Positions 28,999 through 41,889 of a stretch of DNA of 49,774 bases are shown one piece after another. The translations under genes and the position numbers were made by a program. The stretch covers positions 1-49,774 of the forward strand of contig JACRAS010000062.1 in the NCBI GenBank assembly GCA_016234705.1, in the 5' to 3' direction. Source of the stretch: Betaproteobacteria bacterium. GTDB lineage: Bacteria; Pseudomonadota; Gammaproteobacteria; Burkholderiales; SG8-39. The notes under the pieces were generated by a model that saw only the letters and a program-made list of their open reading frames with translations, searched no databases and had not been told where the DNA came from. Positions within the stretch are counted from its first letter, which is position 1; each line of letters opens with the position of its first letter.

Positions 28999-29046
28999 TC
29001 CGTCGGTGACGTGCGACAGCATGCAAAACACTGTATGTGATCTGTG

Positions 29047-31610
<2,564 letters not shown>

Positions 31611-31718
31611 TCAACGCAATTCCATGGACCTGGATCGTCGCCCAGACGCTCGAATCCCACATGGCGAGCCTGCATTGATAGAGGCTATCATAGCATCCGG
31701 CCAACGAGATCCCAGCGG

Positions 31719-34523
31719 ATGAATCAGACCAACACCGAAGCCAGCGCCGACGCCCTGCTCGCCGTGGTCGAACAAATGATGCGCGACACGGGCCACCGCC
31801 AGGCGGTACACGCCGCGCTCGACAGTTCGCTCGAGCGCGACCTCGGCCTGGACAGCCTGGCGCGGGTCGAGCTGGTGCTCAGGGTCGAGCGCGCCTTCAG
31901 CGTGAGCCTGCCCGAACGCGCCCTGTACGCCGCCGAAACGCCGCGCGATCTGCTGCGCCTCGTCCACGGCAGCCAGGGCGTGCACCGCGTCGGACCGGAA
32001 AAGAACATCCGCAGCCTGGTGCAGACCGAACCTGGCACAGTCGCGTGCGCGGCGGAAACGCTACTCGATGCGCTAGCTTGGCATGCGGACAGGCATCCTG
32101 ACCGGCTGCAGGTTCACCTCTATACCGAGACCGGCGAAGAGGAACTTTCCTACGCCGCCATCCGGCGCGGCGCCGCAGCCTATGCCAGCCGCCTCGCCGC
32201 GCACGGCTTGCAACCGGGGCAGACCGTAGCCATCATGCTGCCCACCGGCCGCGATTACCTGTTCAGCTTTTTCGGCATCCTCATGGCGGGCGGCATTCCG
32301 GTGCCGCTGTATCCGCCGGCGCGACCGGCGCAGATCGAAGAGCACCTGCGGCGCCACGTCGGCATCCTCGACAATTGCCGCGCGGCCATGCTCATCACCA
32401 TCCCGGAAGCGAAAACAGTGGCACTGTTGCTGCGCTCGCAGGTGGAATCGCTGCAGCAGGTATTGATGCCGGAAGATATGGCCGGAGGCGACAGCGGATT
32501 CACACCCGTGCCCGCAAACCCTGGTGACATCGCCTTCCTGCAATACACCTCGGGCAGCACCGGCAATCCCAAGGGCGTCGTGCTGACACACGCGAACCTA
32601 GTCGCCAATATCCGCAGCATGGGCGAGTCGGTGCGCGCGAGCGCGAATGACGTATTCGTGAGTTGGCTGCCCCTCTATCACGACATGGGCCTGATCGGCG
32701 CCTGGTTCACCCCGCTATACCTCGGTTTTCCCACGGTGATCATGTCGCCGCTGGCATTCCTATCCCACCCCAGCCGTTGGCTGTGGGCGATCCACCGCCA
32801 CCGCGGCACCCTTTCGGGCGGCCCCAATTTTTCCTACGAGCTTTGCCTGAAGCGCATCGAAGAGGCGGAACTCAAGGGCCTGGATCTGTCCTGCTGGCGC
32901 TATGCCTTCAATGGCGCCGAGCCGGTGAGTGCGGATACGCTGGCCGCATTCCAGAAGCGTTTGGGACCTTATGGCCTGCCGGCGAACGCGCTTCAGCCGG
33001 TCTACGGGCTCGCCGAGGCTTCGGTCGGGCTCGCCTTCCCCGCGCCCGGCGCGCGCTTTCGCATCGATCGGATCGAACGCGCAGCGTTCCAGAACCGGGG
33101 CGATGCGCGGCCGGCGCCGCCGGAGGATGCCGCCGCGCTCGAACTGCCCTGCTGCGGCCGCGTGATAGCGGCGCATCACTTGCGCGTGGTCGATTCAGCC
33201 GGCGTGGAACTCGCCGACCGCCAGGAAGGCCGCCTTCAATTCAAGGGGCCGTCCGCGACCAGCGGCTATTTCCGCAATCCCGAACAGACCAGGAAGCTGT
33301 TTGCCGGCGCATGGCTGGACACGGGCGATCTCGCCTATCTTGCCGACGGCGAGCTCTATCTCAGCGGCCGCGCCAAGGACATCATCATTCGCGGCGGGCG
33401 CAATCTTTATCCCTATGAACTGGAGCAGGCTATCGGCGCGCTGCCCGGCATACGCAAAGGCTGCGTGGCGGTGTTTGGCAGTATCGATCCCGGCAGCGGC
33501 ACCGAGCGTGTCGTCGTGCTCGCGGAAACGCGCGAAACCGGCGCCGATGCGCTCGACGCGCTGCGGCGGAGCATCAACGAGCGTGCGCTCGATCTGATCG
33601 GTCTGCCGGCAGACGACATCGTGCTCGCGCCGCCGCACACGGTGCTGAAAACTTCCAGCGGCAAGATCAGGCGCGCGGCCAGCCGCGAGTACTACGAGCG
33701 CGGCGGCGCGAGCGCGCGGCCGGCGGCGTTGTGGCTGCAACTCGCGCGCCTCGCCTGGGCGAGCCTCGTGCCCGAACTGCGGCGGCGGCTGCGTACGCTG
33801 CTGGGCCTGGCGTATTCCGCCTGGACCTGGGTCGTGTTCCTCGCGCTCGCCGTGCCGGCGCTGGCGAGCGCGGCGCTGGTGCGCGATCCCGCCCGCGGCT
33901 GGCGCCTGAACCGTGTCCTGGCCCGGGCCTTCTTGCGCTTGTGCCGCCTGCCGCTGGTGGTGCACGGGCTCGAGCACATTCCCGCTTCCGGCCCGTTCGT
34001 CATGGCCGTCAATCACGCCAGCTACCTCGATGGCTTGATCCTGCTTGCAGCCTTCCCCGAGCGCGGCTACCGCTTTGCCGCAAAACGCGAATTGAGCCGA
34101 CCGCTCCTGCCGCGGCTGTTTCTGACTTCCATCGGCACCGATTTCGTCGAGCGCACCGACATCAAACAAGGCGTGGAGGACGCGTCGCGCTTCGCCGAAT
34201 CCGCGCGCGCCGGGCACGCGCCCATTTTCTTTGCCGAAGGAACCTTCACCCGAACGGCGGGCCTGCTGCCGTTTCGCATGGGAGCCTTCGTGGTCGCGGC
34301 GCAGACCGGCGTGCCCCTGGTGCCGGTGGCGATCCGCGGCACGCGCTCGGTGCTGCGCGACGGCAACTGGTTCCCGCGGCGCAATGCCATCGTCCTCACC
34401 ATCGGCGCGCCCCTCGCGCCGCAAGGCAGCGACTGGAACGCCGCGGTAGCGCTGCGCGCTGCGGCGCGCGCCGAAATCCTGCGCCGCTGCGGCGAGCCGG
34501 ATCTGGCGCCGCGGCAATCGTAG
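31719..34523 (+). CDS. Fused acyl carrier protein / fatty acyl-AMP ligase / 1-acylglycerol-phosphate-type acyltransferase
   Basis: 934 residues in three modules. 1-85: an ACP with ERDLGLDSLARVELV, Ser of DSL being the phosphopantetheine site. About 105-670: an ANL-superfamily acyl-AMP ligase with YTSGSTGNPKGVVLTH, PLYHDMGLIGAW, the FAAL-like VYGLAEAS and TGDLAYLADGELYLSGRAKD. About 690-735: hydrophobic helices (AYSAWTWVVFLALAVPALAS). About 745-920: a PlsC acyltransferase with VNHASYLDG (HX4D), FFAEGTFTR and VPVAIRGTRSVLR. The order suggests fatty acid is adenylated, loaded onto the built-in ACP and transferred to a membrane-lipid acceptor. ATG 31719 is chosen where the ACP homology begins; the frame upstream is antisense to pyrG. 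Confidence 0.88.
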   Translation: MNQTNTEASADALLAVVEQMMRDTGHRQAVHAALDSSLERDLGLDSLARVELVLRVERAFSVSLPERALYAAETPRDLLRLVHGSQGVHRVGPEKNIRSLVQTEPGTVACAAETLLDALAWHADRHPDRLQVHLYTETGEEELSYAAIRRGAAAYASRLAAHGLQPGQTVAIMLPTGRDYLFSFFGILMAGGIPVPLYPPARPAQIEEHLRRHVGILDNCRAAMLITIPEAKTVALLLRSQVESLQQVLMPEDMAGGDSGFTPVPANPGDIAFLQYTSGSTGNPKGVVLTHANLVANIRSMGESVRASANDVFVSWLPLYHDMGLIGAWFTPLYLGFPTVIMSPLAFLSHPSRWLWAIHRHRGTLSGGPNFSYELCLKRIEEAELKGLDLSCWRYAFNGAEPVSADTLAAFQKRLGPYGLPANALQPVYGLAEASVGLAFPAPGARFRIDRIERAAFQNRGDARPAPPEDAAALELPCCGRVIAAHHLRVVDSAGVELADRQEGRLQFKGPSATSGYFRNPEQTRKLFAGAWLDTGDLAYLADGELYLSGRAKDIIIRGGRNLYPYELEQAIGALPGIRKGCVAVFGSIDPGSGTERVVVLAETRETGADALDALRRSINERALDLIGLPADDIVLAPPHTVLKTSSGKIRRAASREYYERGGASARPAALWLQLARLAWASLVPELRRRLRTLLGLAYSAWTWVVFLALAVPALASAALVRDPARGWRLNRVLARAFLRLCRLPLVVHGLEHIPASGPFVMAVNHASYLDGLILLAAFPERGYRFAAKRELSRPLLPRLFLTSIGTDFVERTDIKQGVEDASRFAESARAGHAPIFFAEGTFTRTAGLLPFRMGAFVVAAQTGVPLVPVAIRGTRSVLRDGNWFPRRNAIVLTIGAPLAPQGSDWNAAVALRAAARAEILRRCGEPDLAPRQS

Positions 34524-34563
34524 ACGCTAAACAAGGCGACAGCATCTGCTTGCCTAAAACCTG

Positions 34564-34619
34564 CGCGCTGCGCGCGCCAACCGCGTTTTCTGCACGGAAG
34601 GGTTTTCGTCCACGCAAAA
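34564..34619. repeat. Degenerate copy 5 of the dispersed hairpin repeat
   Basis: GCGCGCTGCGCGCGCCAACC followed by GCGTTTTCTGCACGG and a partially complementary right arm (GTCCACGCAAAAC). It is the same layout as copies 1, 3 and 4 with several stem mismatches. It lies 40 bases after the acyltransferase fusion gene. Confidence 0.7.
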
Positions 34620-34706
34620 CAATGGGGGCAGAGAACAACGGGGTCTACCATTCTCCGCCAGCGTAAGCTACTATGTGGATAGACGCTTATCCGCTTAGGA
34701 GCTCAA

Positions 34707-34967
34707 ATGGAAGACACCGTGCGCTGGACCGTGAAGGTTTCGAGGGAAACAGATACTGCGCTGCGCAGCTACCTCGCTCAGCGCGGCATGAAAAAGGGCG
34801 ATATCTCCAAGTTCGTCGAGGAGGCGGTACGCTGGCGCGTGCTCGACCGCGTGGTTTCGGAGGTCAAGACGCGCAACGCCGGGGTTTCCGCAAGGAAAAT
34901 CCAGGCGGCCGTTGACGACGCGCTCGCGACGGTGCGCGCCGAACGTCTCGTCCCCGCTGCCCGATGA
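34707..34967 (+). CDS. Ribbon-helix-helix-type antitoxin
   Basis: 86 residues. DTVRWTVKVSRETDTALRSY resembles an RHH DNA-binding strand and helix; KKGDISKFVEEAVRWRVLDR is the second helix with the typical FVEEAVR. The charged C-terminal part would bind the toxin. AGGAG seven bases before the ATG. Its stop overlaps the ATG of the PIN gene (ATGA). It probably represses its own operon, as usual for such pairs. Confidence 0.85.
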   Translation: MEDTVRWTVKVSRETDTALRSYLAQRGMKKGDISKFVEEAVRWRVLDRVVSEVKTRNAGVSARKIQAAVDDALATVRAERLVPAAR

Positions 34968-35404
34968 AGGTAATCCTCGATACCAATATCCTCGTCAGCA
35001 GCCTCATTGTCCCCGCTTCCCCGCCCCACCGGATCTACGAAGCGTGGCGCGCCGGAACTTTTGTGCTCGTCACATGCGACGAGCAGCTCGAGGAATTCCG
35101 GCGGGTCACCCGTTACGACAAGCTGCGCGCGTATATTGAACCTGCCGCCGCCGGCACGCTCCTCAACGAACTGCGCAAAATCGCGCAACACATAGGCAAG
35201 CTGCCGAAGGTGAAGCGGTCTCCCGACACGGGGGATGATTACCTGCTTGCCCTCGCCCAGATCGCCGATGCCGATTACCTTGTGACCGGCGACCGAGCGG
35301 GCTTGCTCGTGCTCAAGTGCCACGGGAAAACGCGGATCGTGACCGCGCGCCAGTTCTACACCGCGCTCACGCCAAAGCCGCCCCCGCGCACCCGATCACG
35401 CTAG
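34964..35404 (+). CDS. PIN-domain toxin (putative toxin-antitoxin PIN family)
   Basis: 146 residues. PIN acidic residues lie in [11 protein letters not shown] (Asp), the Glu of QLEEFRRV and [22 protein letters not shown] (Asp pair), the pattern of the COG1569 toxin family, which are Mg-dependent ribonucleases. It is coupled to the upstream RHH antitoxin. Its last nine bases overlap the convergent CoA-transferase gene's end. Target RNA unknown. Confidence 0.88.
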   Translation: MKVILDTNILVSSLIVPASPPHRIYEAWRAGTFVLVTCDEQLEEFRRVTRYDKLRAYIEPAAAGTLLNELRKIAQHIGKLPKVKRSPDTGDDYLLALAQIADADYLVTGDRAGLLVLKCHGKTRIVTARQFYTALTPKPPPRTRSR

Positions 35405-36748
35405 GGACACCTGGAAATCGCAACCGGTCTTGGCCCGGACGTCCTCCAGCGTGACCCCGGGATGGAGTTCCTTCAGCGCGAGCCCGACCCGAGGCTCGAC
35501 CTCGAACACGCACAAATCAGTAACGATCATGTTGACCACGCCCTTGCCGGTGATCGGCAGCGTGCAGGCTTTGAGTATCTTGGGGCTGCCGTCTCTCGCG
35601 GTATGTTCCATCAGCACAATGACGCGCTTGACGCCCGCGACCAGGTCCATGGCGCCGCCCGGACCCTTGACCATCGCGCCCGGCACCATCCAGTTGGCGA
35701 GGTCGCCGTTCTCCGCCACCTCCAGCCCCCCGAGGATGGACAGGTCGACGTGCCCGCCACGGATCATGGCGAAGGAATCGGCGCTGGAGAAGTAACTCGA
35801 GCCCGGTATGGTGGTGATGGTCTGCTTGCCGGCGTTGATCAGATCCGGATCCAGTTCGTCCTCGACGGGAAAGGGGCCAATGCCCAACAGGCCGTTCTCC
35901 GATTGCAGGATGACGCTGATGTTTTGCGGAATATAGTTGGCGACCAGCGTCGGGATGCCGATGCCTAGGTTGACGTAATAGCCGTCGCGCAGTTCCTGCG
36001 CAGCGCGCTTGGCCATCAGCGCGCGGATCGGCGACTCCTTCTTCGAGGCCGCAGCGCCGGAGACGGTACGGAACTCGATGCGCTTCTGATAGCTAGGGCC
36101 CTGGATGATGCGGTCGACGTAGATGCCCGGCGTGTGTATCTCTTCCGGCTCCAGTTCGCCCACCTCGACCAGTTGCTCCACCTCGGCCACGGTGACGCTG
36201 CCGCAGGTGGCGATCATCGGATTGAAGTTGCGCGCGGTCTTGCGGTAGACCAGGTTGCCTGCCTTGTCGCCCTTCCACGCCTTGACGATGGACAACTCCG
36301 TGCGGATCGCCTCTTCAAGCACATATTCCTTGCCGTCGAAGGACCTGGTGTCCTTGTTCTCGGCGAGCTTGGTGCCGAAGGCGGTGCGGGTGTAAAAGCC
36401 GGGGATGCCGGCGCCGCCGGCGCGCAGCTTCTCGGCCAGCGTTCCTTGGGGGGTCAGTTCCAGCTCGAGTTCGCCGGCCAGCACCTGGCGCTCGAATTCC
36501 TTGTTCTCGCCCACGTACGAGGCGATGACCTTGTTCACCTGCCGCGCCTTGAGCAGCAGGCCCATGCCGAAATCGTCCACGCCGGCGTTGTTGCCGACGA
36601 TGGTCAAGCCCTTGACGCCGCTGTCCACCAGCTCCTGGATCAGGTTTTCGGGGATGCCGCACAGGCCGAACCCGCCGGCGGCGATGGTAAGTTTGTCGTG
36701 CAGGAGCCCGTCAAGGGCGGCTTTGGCATTCGGATAGACCTTATTCAT
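35396..36748 (-). CDS. Single-chain succinyl-CoA:3-ketoacid-type CoA-transferase (fused A and B subunits)
   Basis: 450 residues. The first half is an A subunit ([44 protein letters not shown]); a short linker [11 protein letters not shown] leads into a complete B subunit ([20 protein letters not shown]). The catalytic Glu is in [12 protein letters not shown]. Most bacteria encode ScoA and ScoB separately; the fused order equals mitochondrial SCOT. It transfers CoA from succinyl-CoA to acetoacetate or a similar acid. ATG 36748 has GAGGAAA upstream; the longer frame has no homology. The convergent PIN gene overlaps its last codons. Confidence 0.9.
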   Translation of the reverse strand: MNKVYPNAKAALDGLLHDKLTIAAGGFGLCGIPENLIQELVDSGVKGLTIVGNNAGVDDFGMGLLLKARQVNKVIASYVGENKEFERQVLAGELELELTPQGTLAEKLRAGGAGIPGFYTRTAFGTKLAENKDTRSFDGKEYVLEEAIRTELSIVKAWKGDKAGNLVYRKTARNFNPMIATCGSVTVAEVEQLVEVGELEPEEIHTPGIYVDRIIQGPSYQKRIEFRTVSGAAASKKESPIRALMAKRAAQELRDGYYVNLGIGIPTLVANYIPQNISVILQSENGLLGIGPFPVEDELDPDLINAGKQTITTIPGSSYFSSADSFAMIRGGHVDLSILGGLEVAENGDLANWMVPGAMVKGPGGAMDLVAGVKRVIVLMEHTARDGSPKILKACTLPITGKGVVNMIVTDLCVFEVEPRVGLALKELHPGVTLEDVRAKTGCDFQVSLA

Positions 36749-37108
36749 TGCGCATTTCCTCTGTTGGGTGGTAGAGCCAAAAAAATAGTCCGGCTGCTTG
36801 ATGAAGCTGCGGCTGGTGTTGACGGTCACCGGCCCCTCCTGCTTCGAAGTGCGCGCATACCGATGCGCCGAAACAGTAGCAGCGCGCCTGTTTCATGCAG
36901 CGAAAATAATGACGTTGTTGATCCGCCACGTCGCATCCATGCCTTTCCGGCGGATGGGAACGATTTCGGTGTGCTCCAGCCTGTGCTTCCCTGTCGTCAT
37001 CGCTTTTTTTGTCGAGGGACGGTTGCTCGGATTATAATCCGCCCACGCTCGAATAGGCACGCTCGCATGCGCCTATCGCAGAAGATGCAACCATAAACAG
37101 GGGTCAAC
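36749..37108. other. Divergent intergenic region 36749-37108
   Basis: 360 bases between the CoA-transferase and ETF-QO starts. It contains a good plus-strand promoter for ETF-QO (see 37009-37038). No gene, repeat or RNA structure recognised in the rest. Confidence 0.6.
37009..37038 (+). promoter_or_regulatory. Candidate sigma-70 promoter of the ETF-QO gene
   Basis: TTGTCG (37009-37014) and a perfect TATAAT (37033-37038) are 18 bases apart, about 70 bases upstream of the ETF-QO start codon. Confidence 0.6.
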
Positions 37109-38737
37109 ATGCAACGCGAAGCGATGGAATACGATGTGGTGATCGTAGGCGGCGGGCCTTCGGGGCTGGCCTGCGCCATACGCCTGAAGCAGCTCGCCGC
37201 GGAAAAAGGCCGCCAAGTCAATGTCTGCCTGATCGAGAAAGGCTCCGAGATCGGCGCCCACATTCTCTCCGGCGCCGTGCTTGAACCGCGCGCGCTCGAC
37301 GAACTCTTCCCGGACTGGAAAGCCCTGGGCGCGCCGCTGAATACGCCCGCGGGCGAAGATCGCTTTCTGTTCCTCACCGAAAAACGCGCGATCAAGCTGC
37401 CCACGCCGCCTCAGATGCACAACCACGGCAATTACGTCATCAGCCTCGGCAACCTGTGCCGCTGGCTGGGGCAGCAGGCCGAGGGACTGGGCGTCGAAAT
37501 CTATCCTGGCTTCGCCGCGGCCGAAGTGCTCTACCACGAAGACGGATCGGTCAAGGGCGTGGCCACGGGAGACCTCGGCATCGGCAAGGACGGCCAGCAC
37601 ACCGAGAACTACCAGCCGGGCATGGAACTGCACGCGAAGCAGACGATATTCGCCGAAGGCTGCCGCGGCTCGCTCACCAAGACGCTGATGCAGAAATTCA
37701 ACCTGCGCGCAGGCGTCGACCCGCAGGCCTACGGCATCGGCATCAAGGAGCTGTGGGAAGTCAAACCGGAGCGCCATCAACCGGGTCTGATCGTCCACAC
37801 CACCGGCTGGCCGATGGACCGGCAGACCTATGGCGGCTCGTTTCTCTATCATCTGGAGAACAACCAGGTCGCGGTGGGCTTCGTCGTCGGGCTGGATTAC
37901 CAGAATCCCTGGATGAGCCCGTTCGACGAGTTCCAGCGCTTCAAGACACACCCGGCGATTCGCGGATTTTTCGAAGACGGCCGGCGCATCGCCTACGGCG
38001 CGCGCGCGATCAGCGAGGGCGGATTCCAGTCGCTGCCCAAGCTCACCTTCCCCGGCGGCATGCTCGTCGGCGACACGGCCGGTTTTCTCAACAACGCCAA
38101 GATCAAGGGCACCCACACCGCGATGAAATCGGGCATGACCGCGGCCGAGACCGTGTACGACGCGCTGGCCGAGGAAGGGGCGAAGGAAGTCACCAGCTAT
38201 CCGGAAAAAATCCGTAGTACCTGGATCTGGGATGAACTCTACCGGGTGCGCAACATCCGCCCGTCTTTCCGTTGGGGATTGTGGGGCGGGCTGGCGTACT
38301 CGGCGATCGATACCTTCCTGTTCCAGGGCAAGGCGCCCTGGACTCTGCACAACCACGACGACCACAGCGCGCTAAAGAAGGCCGCAGATTGCCAGCCGAT
38401 CGACTACCCCAAGCCCGACGGCAAGATCACCTTCGACAAGCTCGGCTCCCTGTTCATCTCCAACGTCAACCACGAGGAAAACCAGCGCTGCCACCTGACG
38501 CTCAAGGATGCCGCCGTCCCGGTGAACGTCAATCTCGCCCTGTACGCCGGGCCCGAGCAACGCTTTTGCCCGGCGGGCGTATACGAATTCGTCAAGAACG
38601 ACGATGGCAGCGACCGGCTGCAGATCAATGCGGCGAACTGCGTGCACTGCAAGACCTGCGACATCAAGGACCCGACGCAGAACATCAACTGGGTCGTGCC
38701 CGAGGGCGGCGGCGGGCCGAATTATCCGAATATGTAG
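37109..38737 (+). CDS. Electron transfer flavoprotein-ubiquinone oxidoreductase
   Basis: 542 residues, usual length. It passes electrons from ETF, reduced by acyl-CoA dehydrogenases, to ubiquinone at the inner membrane. N-terminal FAD motif [36 protein letters not shown]; ubiquinone/FAD region [21 protein letters not shown]; the C-terminal 4Fe-4S ligands in RFCPAGVYE and [22 protein letters not shown] nine bases before the ATG. The protein lacks a signal peptide, as bacterial forms do. Acyl-CoA oxidation fits the nearby CoA-transferase and SDRs. Confidence 0.96.
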   Translation: MQREAMEYDVVIVGGGPSGLACAIRLKQLAAEKGRQVNVCLIEKGSEIGAHILSGAVLEPRALDELFPDWKALGAPLNTPAGEDRFLFLTEKRAIKLPTPPQMHNHGNYVISLGNLCRWLGQQAEGLGVEIYPGFAAAEVLYHEDGSVKGVATGDLGIGKDGQHTENYQPGMELHAKQTIFAEGCRGSLTKTLMQKFNLRAGVDPQAYGIGIKELWEVKPERHQPGLIVHTTGWPMDRQTYGGSFLYHLENNQVAVGFVVGLDYQNPWMSPFDEFQRFKTHPAIRGFFEDGRRIAYGARAISEGGFQSLPKLTFPGGMLVGDTAGFLNNAKIKGTHTAMKSGMTAAETVYDALAEEGAKEVTSYPEKIRSTWIWDELYRVRNIRPSFRWGLWGGLAYSAIDTFLFQGKAPWTLHNHDDHSALKKAADCQPIDYPKPDGKITFDKLGSLFISNVNHEENQRCHLTLKDAAVPVNVNLALYAGPEQRFCPAGVYEFVKNDDGSDRLQINAANCVHCKTCDIKDPTQNINWVVPEGGGGPNYPNM

Positions 38738-38762
38738 GCGGGCAGGCAATCGACGTTCTTGC

Positions 38763-38795
38763 ATAAAAACAACCCCAAGCCCTTGTTGCTTTTAT
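38763..38795. repeat. A/T-rich companion hairpin module after ETF-QO
   Basis: ATAAAAACAAC (38763-38773) pairs with GTTGCTTTTAT (38785-38795), one mismatch, loop CCCAAGCCCTT. It lies between convergent genes and could end transcription in both directions; loop and arms match the module at 28891. Confidence 0.75.
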
Positions 38796-38804
38796 CCGCT
38801 TGTC

Positions 38805-41800
38805 TCAGCGCTTGTTGCGCTCCTCGATTTCCCGCCGCAGTCGCTCGAGTTCGAGGCGTTTGGCCTCCGCCGTGCCCCATTTCGGTTCAAGCGCCGGCGG
38901 GTATCGCCGGCTTGCGGCCGGCTGTTCCCGCCGGCGTTCGAAGGCGGCGCGCGCTTCGGCCTCATGCTTTTCCCGTTCGCGCGCCAACGCCTCCTTGCGC
39001 GCGAGCGCGCGTTCGGCGGCGATCGGAATCGTGCGCTCGGGCATTCCTGCCAGGGCCAGGTAATCGGTGATGCGGTCCCAGACACTTTCCCAGCCATCCT
39101 CCAGGGAAAACTCGTTGATCAGCGGCAAATTGAGCGCCGCGTAGATCGGCGTCCAGTGCTCCTCGTCGCCCTGCCGGCGGCGCACCAGGAGTTTCGGATT
39201 GAATTGATACCAGCCTTGGGCGACGCGCATGAACAGCGCCCGATTGTAGGCATAGTCGCGCTCGACCTCGTTGCGCGAAAGCACGCTGGAAAGATGCGCT
39301 CGCCGGTTACGCTCGCTGCGCACCACATTGGCGGGCAGGTCCTTCCAGGCTTGCAGAATGGCCGCGGTCTCGAACGCGCCGTAGTCCCGGCGCTGCCAGT
39401 GGGTGAAGCGCGACTTGAACAGCGTCCACAGGGTCTGGAACAGAAAGTATTCGGATAAATGCCGATCGATGCGCACCAGCCTGTCGCCGGTATTGACGTC
39501 GATGCTCGCCGGGGCGAGCAATTCGTAGAGCGCGGCAAAAGGGCCGCGCGCGAATTGCGGGTCGCGAAAGGCTTCGCGCAAAGCCCAGTGCAGGGCATTG
39601 CCGCCATACTGATCGACCGCTTCCCGGTCCGCCCCGCGCGAGAGCAAAGCTTCCACCAGCGCCACATTGCCCGCCGCCGCCGCCGCCATCAGCGGCGTCT
39701 GGTTCATCGGCAGACGGTGCTCGATGCCGTGCACATCGCACTGCCGCAGGATATCCTTCAAGCGATTGCCAAAATAGGGAACATAGGATTTGCGCCCCAG
39801 CGTCCTGGTTTGCTGCGGGAAGCTTCTCGCCGCGTCGAACTTCGCCTCCTGCGCTAGCCACGCCGCCAGCACCGGTTCATCGAAGCAGGTGGCGTATTCG
39901 TAGAGCTGCTGCTTCATCTTGCCGCCCGGCGCTTGTTCGCGAAACACCTTGAGCAGGAGTTCCCGGATTTTCGCCTCGCCGAACACCGGCCACGGCACGG
40001 GGGTTTGCCTGAGGATGGTGCGCCGGATCGCTTCGGCCTGCTCCTGTTTGCCTTGCAGTTCGAGTTTGCGCGCTTCTTTCTGCCAGTCTTCCAGGGTCGA
40101 TTGTTTCGCCTCCACCTCAACCGCGCCGATGCTCATGCCGAGCAGGCCGAAAAGCGGATGCGCGGTGTCCGATTCGATCACGTACAGGTTCCTGATGGCG
40201 CGCGTCAACGCGACGTAGAGGGCGTTGACGAAGAACTTGTAGATCTCCAGCGACTTGTCGCTTTTGTCCTTTGCCCGCCGGTAATCCAGCGTATCGATGG
40301 CGAGATCTGCCTTGGCGACGCCTTCGACAATGTCTGTGAACTCGGCCCGGTGATCCGAGACAAAGCGGTAGAGGACGATGTTCTCGTACTCCAGCCCCTT
40401 GGCTTCATGGATGGAAAACAGCAACGGCGTGGTGAAATGCTTTTTCGCCTCGGCCTTGTCCTCGTCGCGCATGACCAGCACGGCGAACCGGGTGGATTGG
40501 CGAATTTTCTGGTCGAGTTCGCGCTTGGTGGCGTCCTTGTCCGGCATCAACGCGACCTGCCCGCCGTCCTTATCGTCACCCCCACCCCCACCTCCGATCG
40601 CCTGCACCAGAAAGTTGCTCTCCCGGTCGATCGAGCCGAAGCGCCGCTGCTTGATCTTCAGCAGTTGGTTGGCGACGCGTGTTGCTTCCAGCCCATTGCG
40701 GAAATTGGCGCTGAGCACCCGCAGCTCCTGTCTTTCGGCCAATTGCGGATCCTGCCAGAACAGGCTTTTCACCCGGCTCCAGGAGAAGAAGTTGGGGTGC
40801 ACGATCTGATTCGAATCGCCACAGAGCAGGAACTTACCGGCTTGTTTGAGGGTCTTCAGCACCAGCGCCAATTGAATGGTCGTAATGTCCTGCACTTCGT
40901 CGATGACGACAAAGTCGTAGCGTGGCGCCGCCAGCGCCTGCCACTCCTGGGCAACGAGGTTGAGGTCGTACAGTTTCGCCTCGATGAGCCAGGCGCTGTA
41001 TCGCTCGAACAGATCGTAGAGCTTGTCGCGCTGATTTTCCGGAAAAATGGATTGGCGCACGCCGAGCGCCCGATAGTCATCCCGCGACAGGGTACCGCCG
41101 GCGCCGGCGGCGACCACGCCGCGGATCTCCTCGAACGCCTGGTGCGCGTCGAACTCCTTGAACGCCTGCCGCATCCGCGCAAACCAGAGCGCAAAGTCGC
41201 GCCAAGCCGCTTCCCGCCCGGCCGGTACGCGGATCGATTCGACGAAGTCGCGATAGGAAAGAAATACCGCCTCCTGCCCGTCTCGTTCAAAGCCGTTGGC
41301 ATAGTAAATGTCCCGCGCGCTCTGGGCGAGATAGGCGGAGTGGGTGACGTAGAGCACCTCGCCTTGTTCGTGCTTGAGCTTTTCCAGGGTCAGCGCCGTC
41401 TTGCCGCTGCCGGCGCTGCCCACCACGATCAGGGGTGGCGGAAGGCGGTAGACCGCCTCCTGCGCGTCGTCGAAGGAAATCGGCTTGTCCAGCAGATGAA
41501 TCGCGCTGCGCTCCGGGTGCAGATAGCGCAGCGGCTGCGCCTCGCCGATGGCTTCGGCTGCATCGATATCCGCAATCCTGGCTTCATCGATGGCCGCGCC
41601 GCGCAGGAAGCGCGACTTGTCGTAATCGTGATTGGCGATCACTTCCAGCATCAGGGCGCAGACTTCGTCCCCGTGCCGAACCAGGGAAAACAGCAGGCGA
41701 TCGGCATCATCGAGCTTGGCGCGATAGAACTTCCCATGGCTGAGATTCGCCAGCTTCTTCACCTGCGCCGCGCGAAAATCCTGGCGGGCGATGGCATCGG

Positions 41801-41864
41801 CCACCTTGCGATAGCTGGCCTTGACCCGGGAGGTGTCGAGGCCGATGTATTCGAGTATCTTCAT
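38805..41864 (-). CDS. UvrD/Rep-type superfamily I helicase with ankyrin repeats and a RelE-like N-terminus
   Basis: 1019 residues. About 1-95: a compact domain (LANLSHGKFYRAKLDDADRL, ICALMLEV-like strands, NHDYDKSRF) that resembles the RelE/ParE toxin fold; this is by-eye inference. About 145-560: SF1 helicase with Walker A VGSAGSGKTALTLEKL, Walker B VVIDEVQDITT, motif III-like LLCGDSNQIVHP, motif V HEAKGLEYENIVLY and motif VI NALYVALTRAIRNLYV. About 715-790: ankyrin units (QTPLMAAAAAGNVALVEALL, GADREAVDQYGGNALHWAL). The last 80 residues are a charged coiled coil. It may act in DNA repair or as a defence effector. It has a VapBC-type pair directly upstream on the same strand. Confidence 0.85.
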   Translation of the reverse strand: MKILEYIGLDTSRVKASYRKVADAIARQDFRAAQVKKLANLSHGKFYRAKLDDADRLLFSLVRHGDEVCALMLEVIANHDYDKSRFLRGAAIDEARIADIDAAEAIGEAQPLRYLHPERSAIHLLDKPISFDDAQEAVYRLPPPLIVVGSAGSGKTALTLEKLKHEQGEVLYVTHSAYLAQSARDIYYANGFERDGQEAVFLSYRDFVESIRVPAGREAAWRDFALWFARMRQAFKEFDAHQAFEEIRGVVAAGAGGTLSRDDYRALGVRQSIFPENQRDKLYDLFERYSAWLIEAKLYDLNLVAQEWQALAAPRYDFVVIDEVQDITTIQLALVLKTLKQAGKFLLCGDSNQIVHPNFFSWSRVKSLFWQDPQLAERQELRVLSANFRNGLEATRVANQLLKIKQRRFGSIDRESNFLVQAIGGGGGGDDKDGGQVALMPDKDATKRELDQKIRQSTRFAVLVMRDEDKAEAKKHFTTPLLFSIHEAKGLEYENIVLYRFVSDHRAEFTDIVEGVAKADLAIDTLDYRRAKDKSDKSLEIYKFFVNALYVALTRAIRNLYVIESDTAHPLFGLLGMSIGAVEVEAKQSTLEDWQKEARKLELQGKQEQAEAIRRTILRQTPVPWPVFGEAKIRELLLKVFREQAPGGKMKQQLYEYATCFDEPVLAAWLAQEAKFDAARSFPQQTRTLGRKSYVPYFGNRLKDILRQCDVHGIEHRLPMNQTPLMAAAAAGNVALVEALLSRGADREAVDQYGGNALHWALREAFRDPQFARGPFAALYELLAPASIDVNTGDRLVRIDRHLSEYFLFQTLWTLFKSRFTHWQRRDYGAFETAAILQAWKDLPANVVRSERNRRAHLSSVLSRNEVERDYAYNRALFMRVAQGWYQFNPKLLVRRRQGDEEHWTPIYAALNLPLINEFSLEDGWESVWDRITDYLALAGMPERTIPIAAERALARKEALAREREKHEAEARAAFERRREQPAASRRYPPALEPKWGTAEAKRLELERLRREIEERNKR

Positions 41865-41889
41865 CGGTCGCTGCCCGCGCTCAGGGTAG

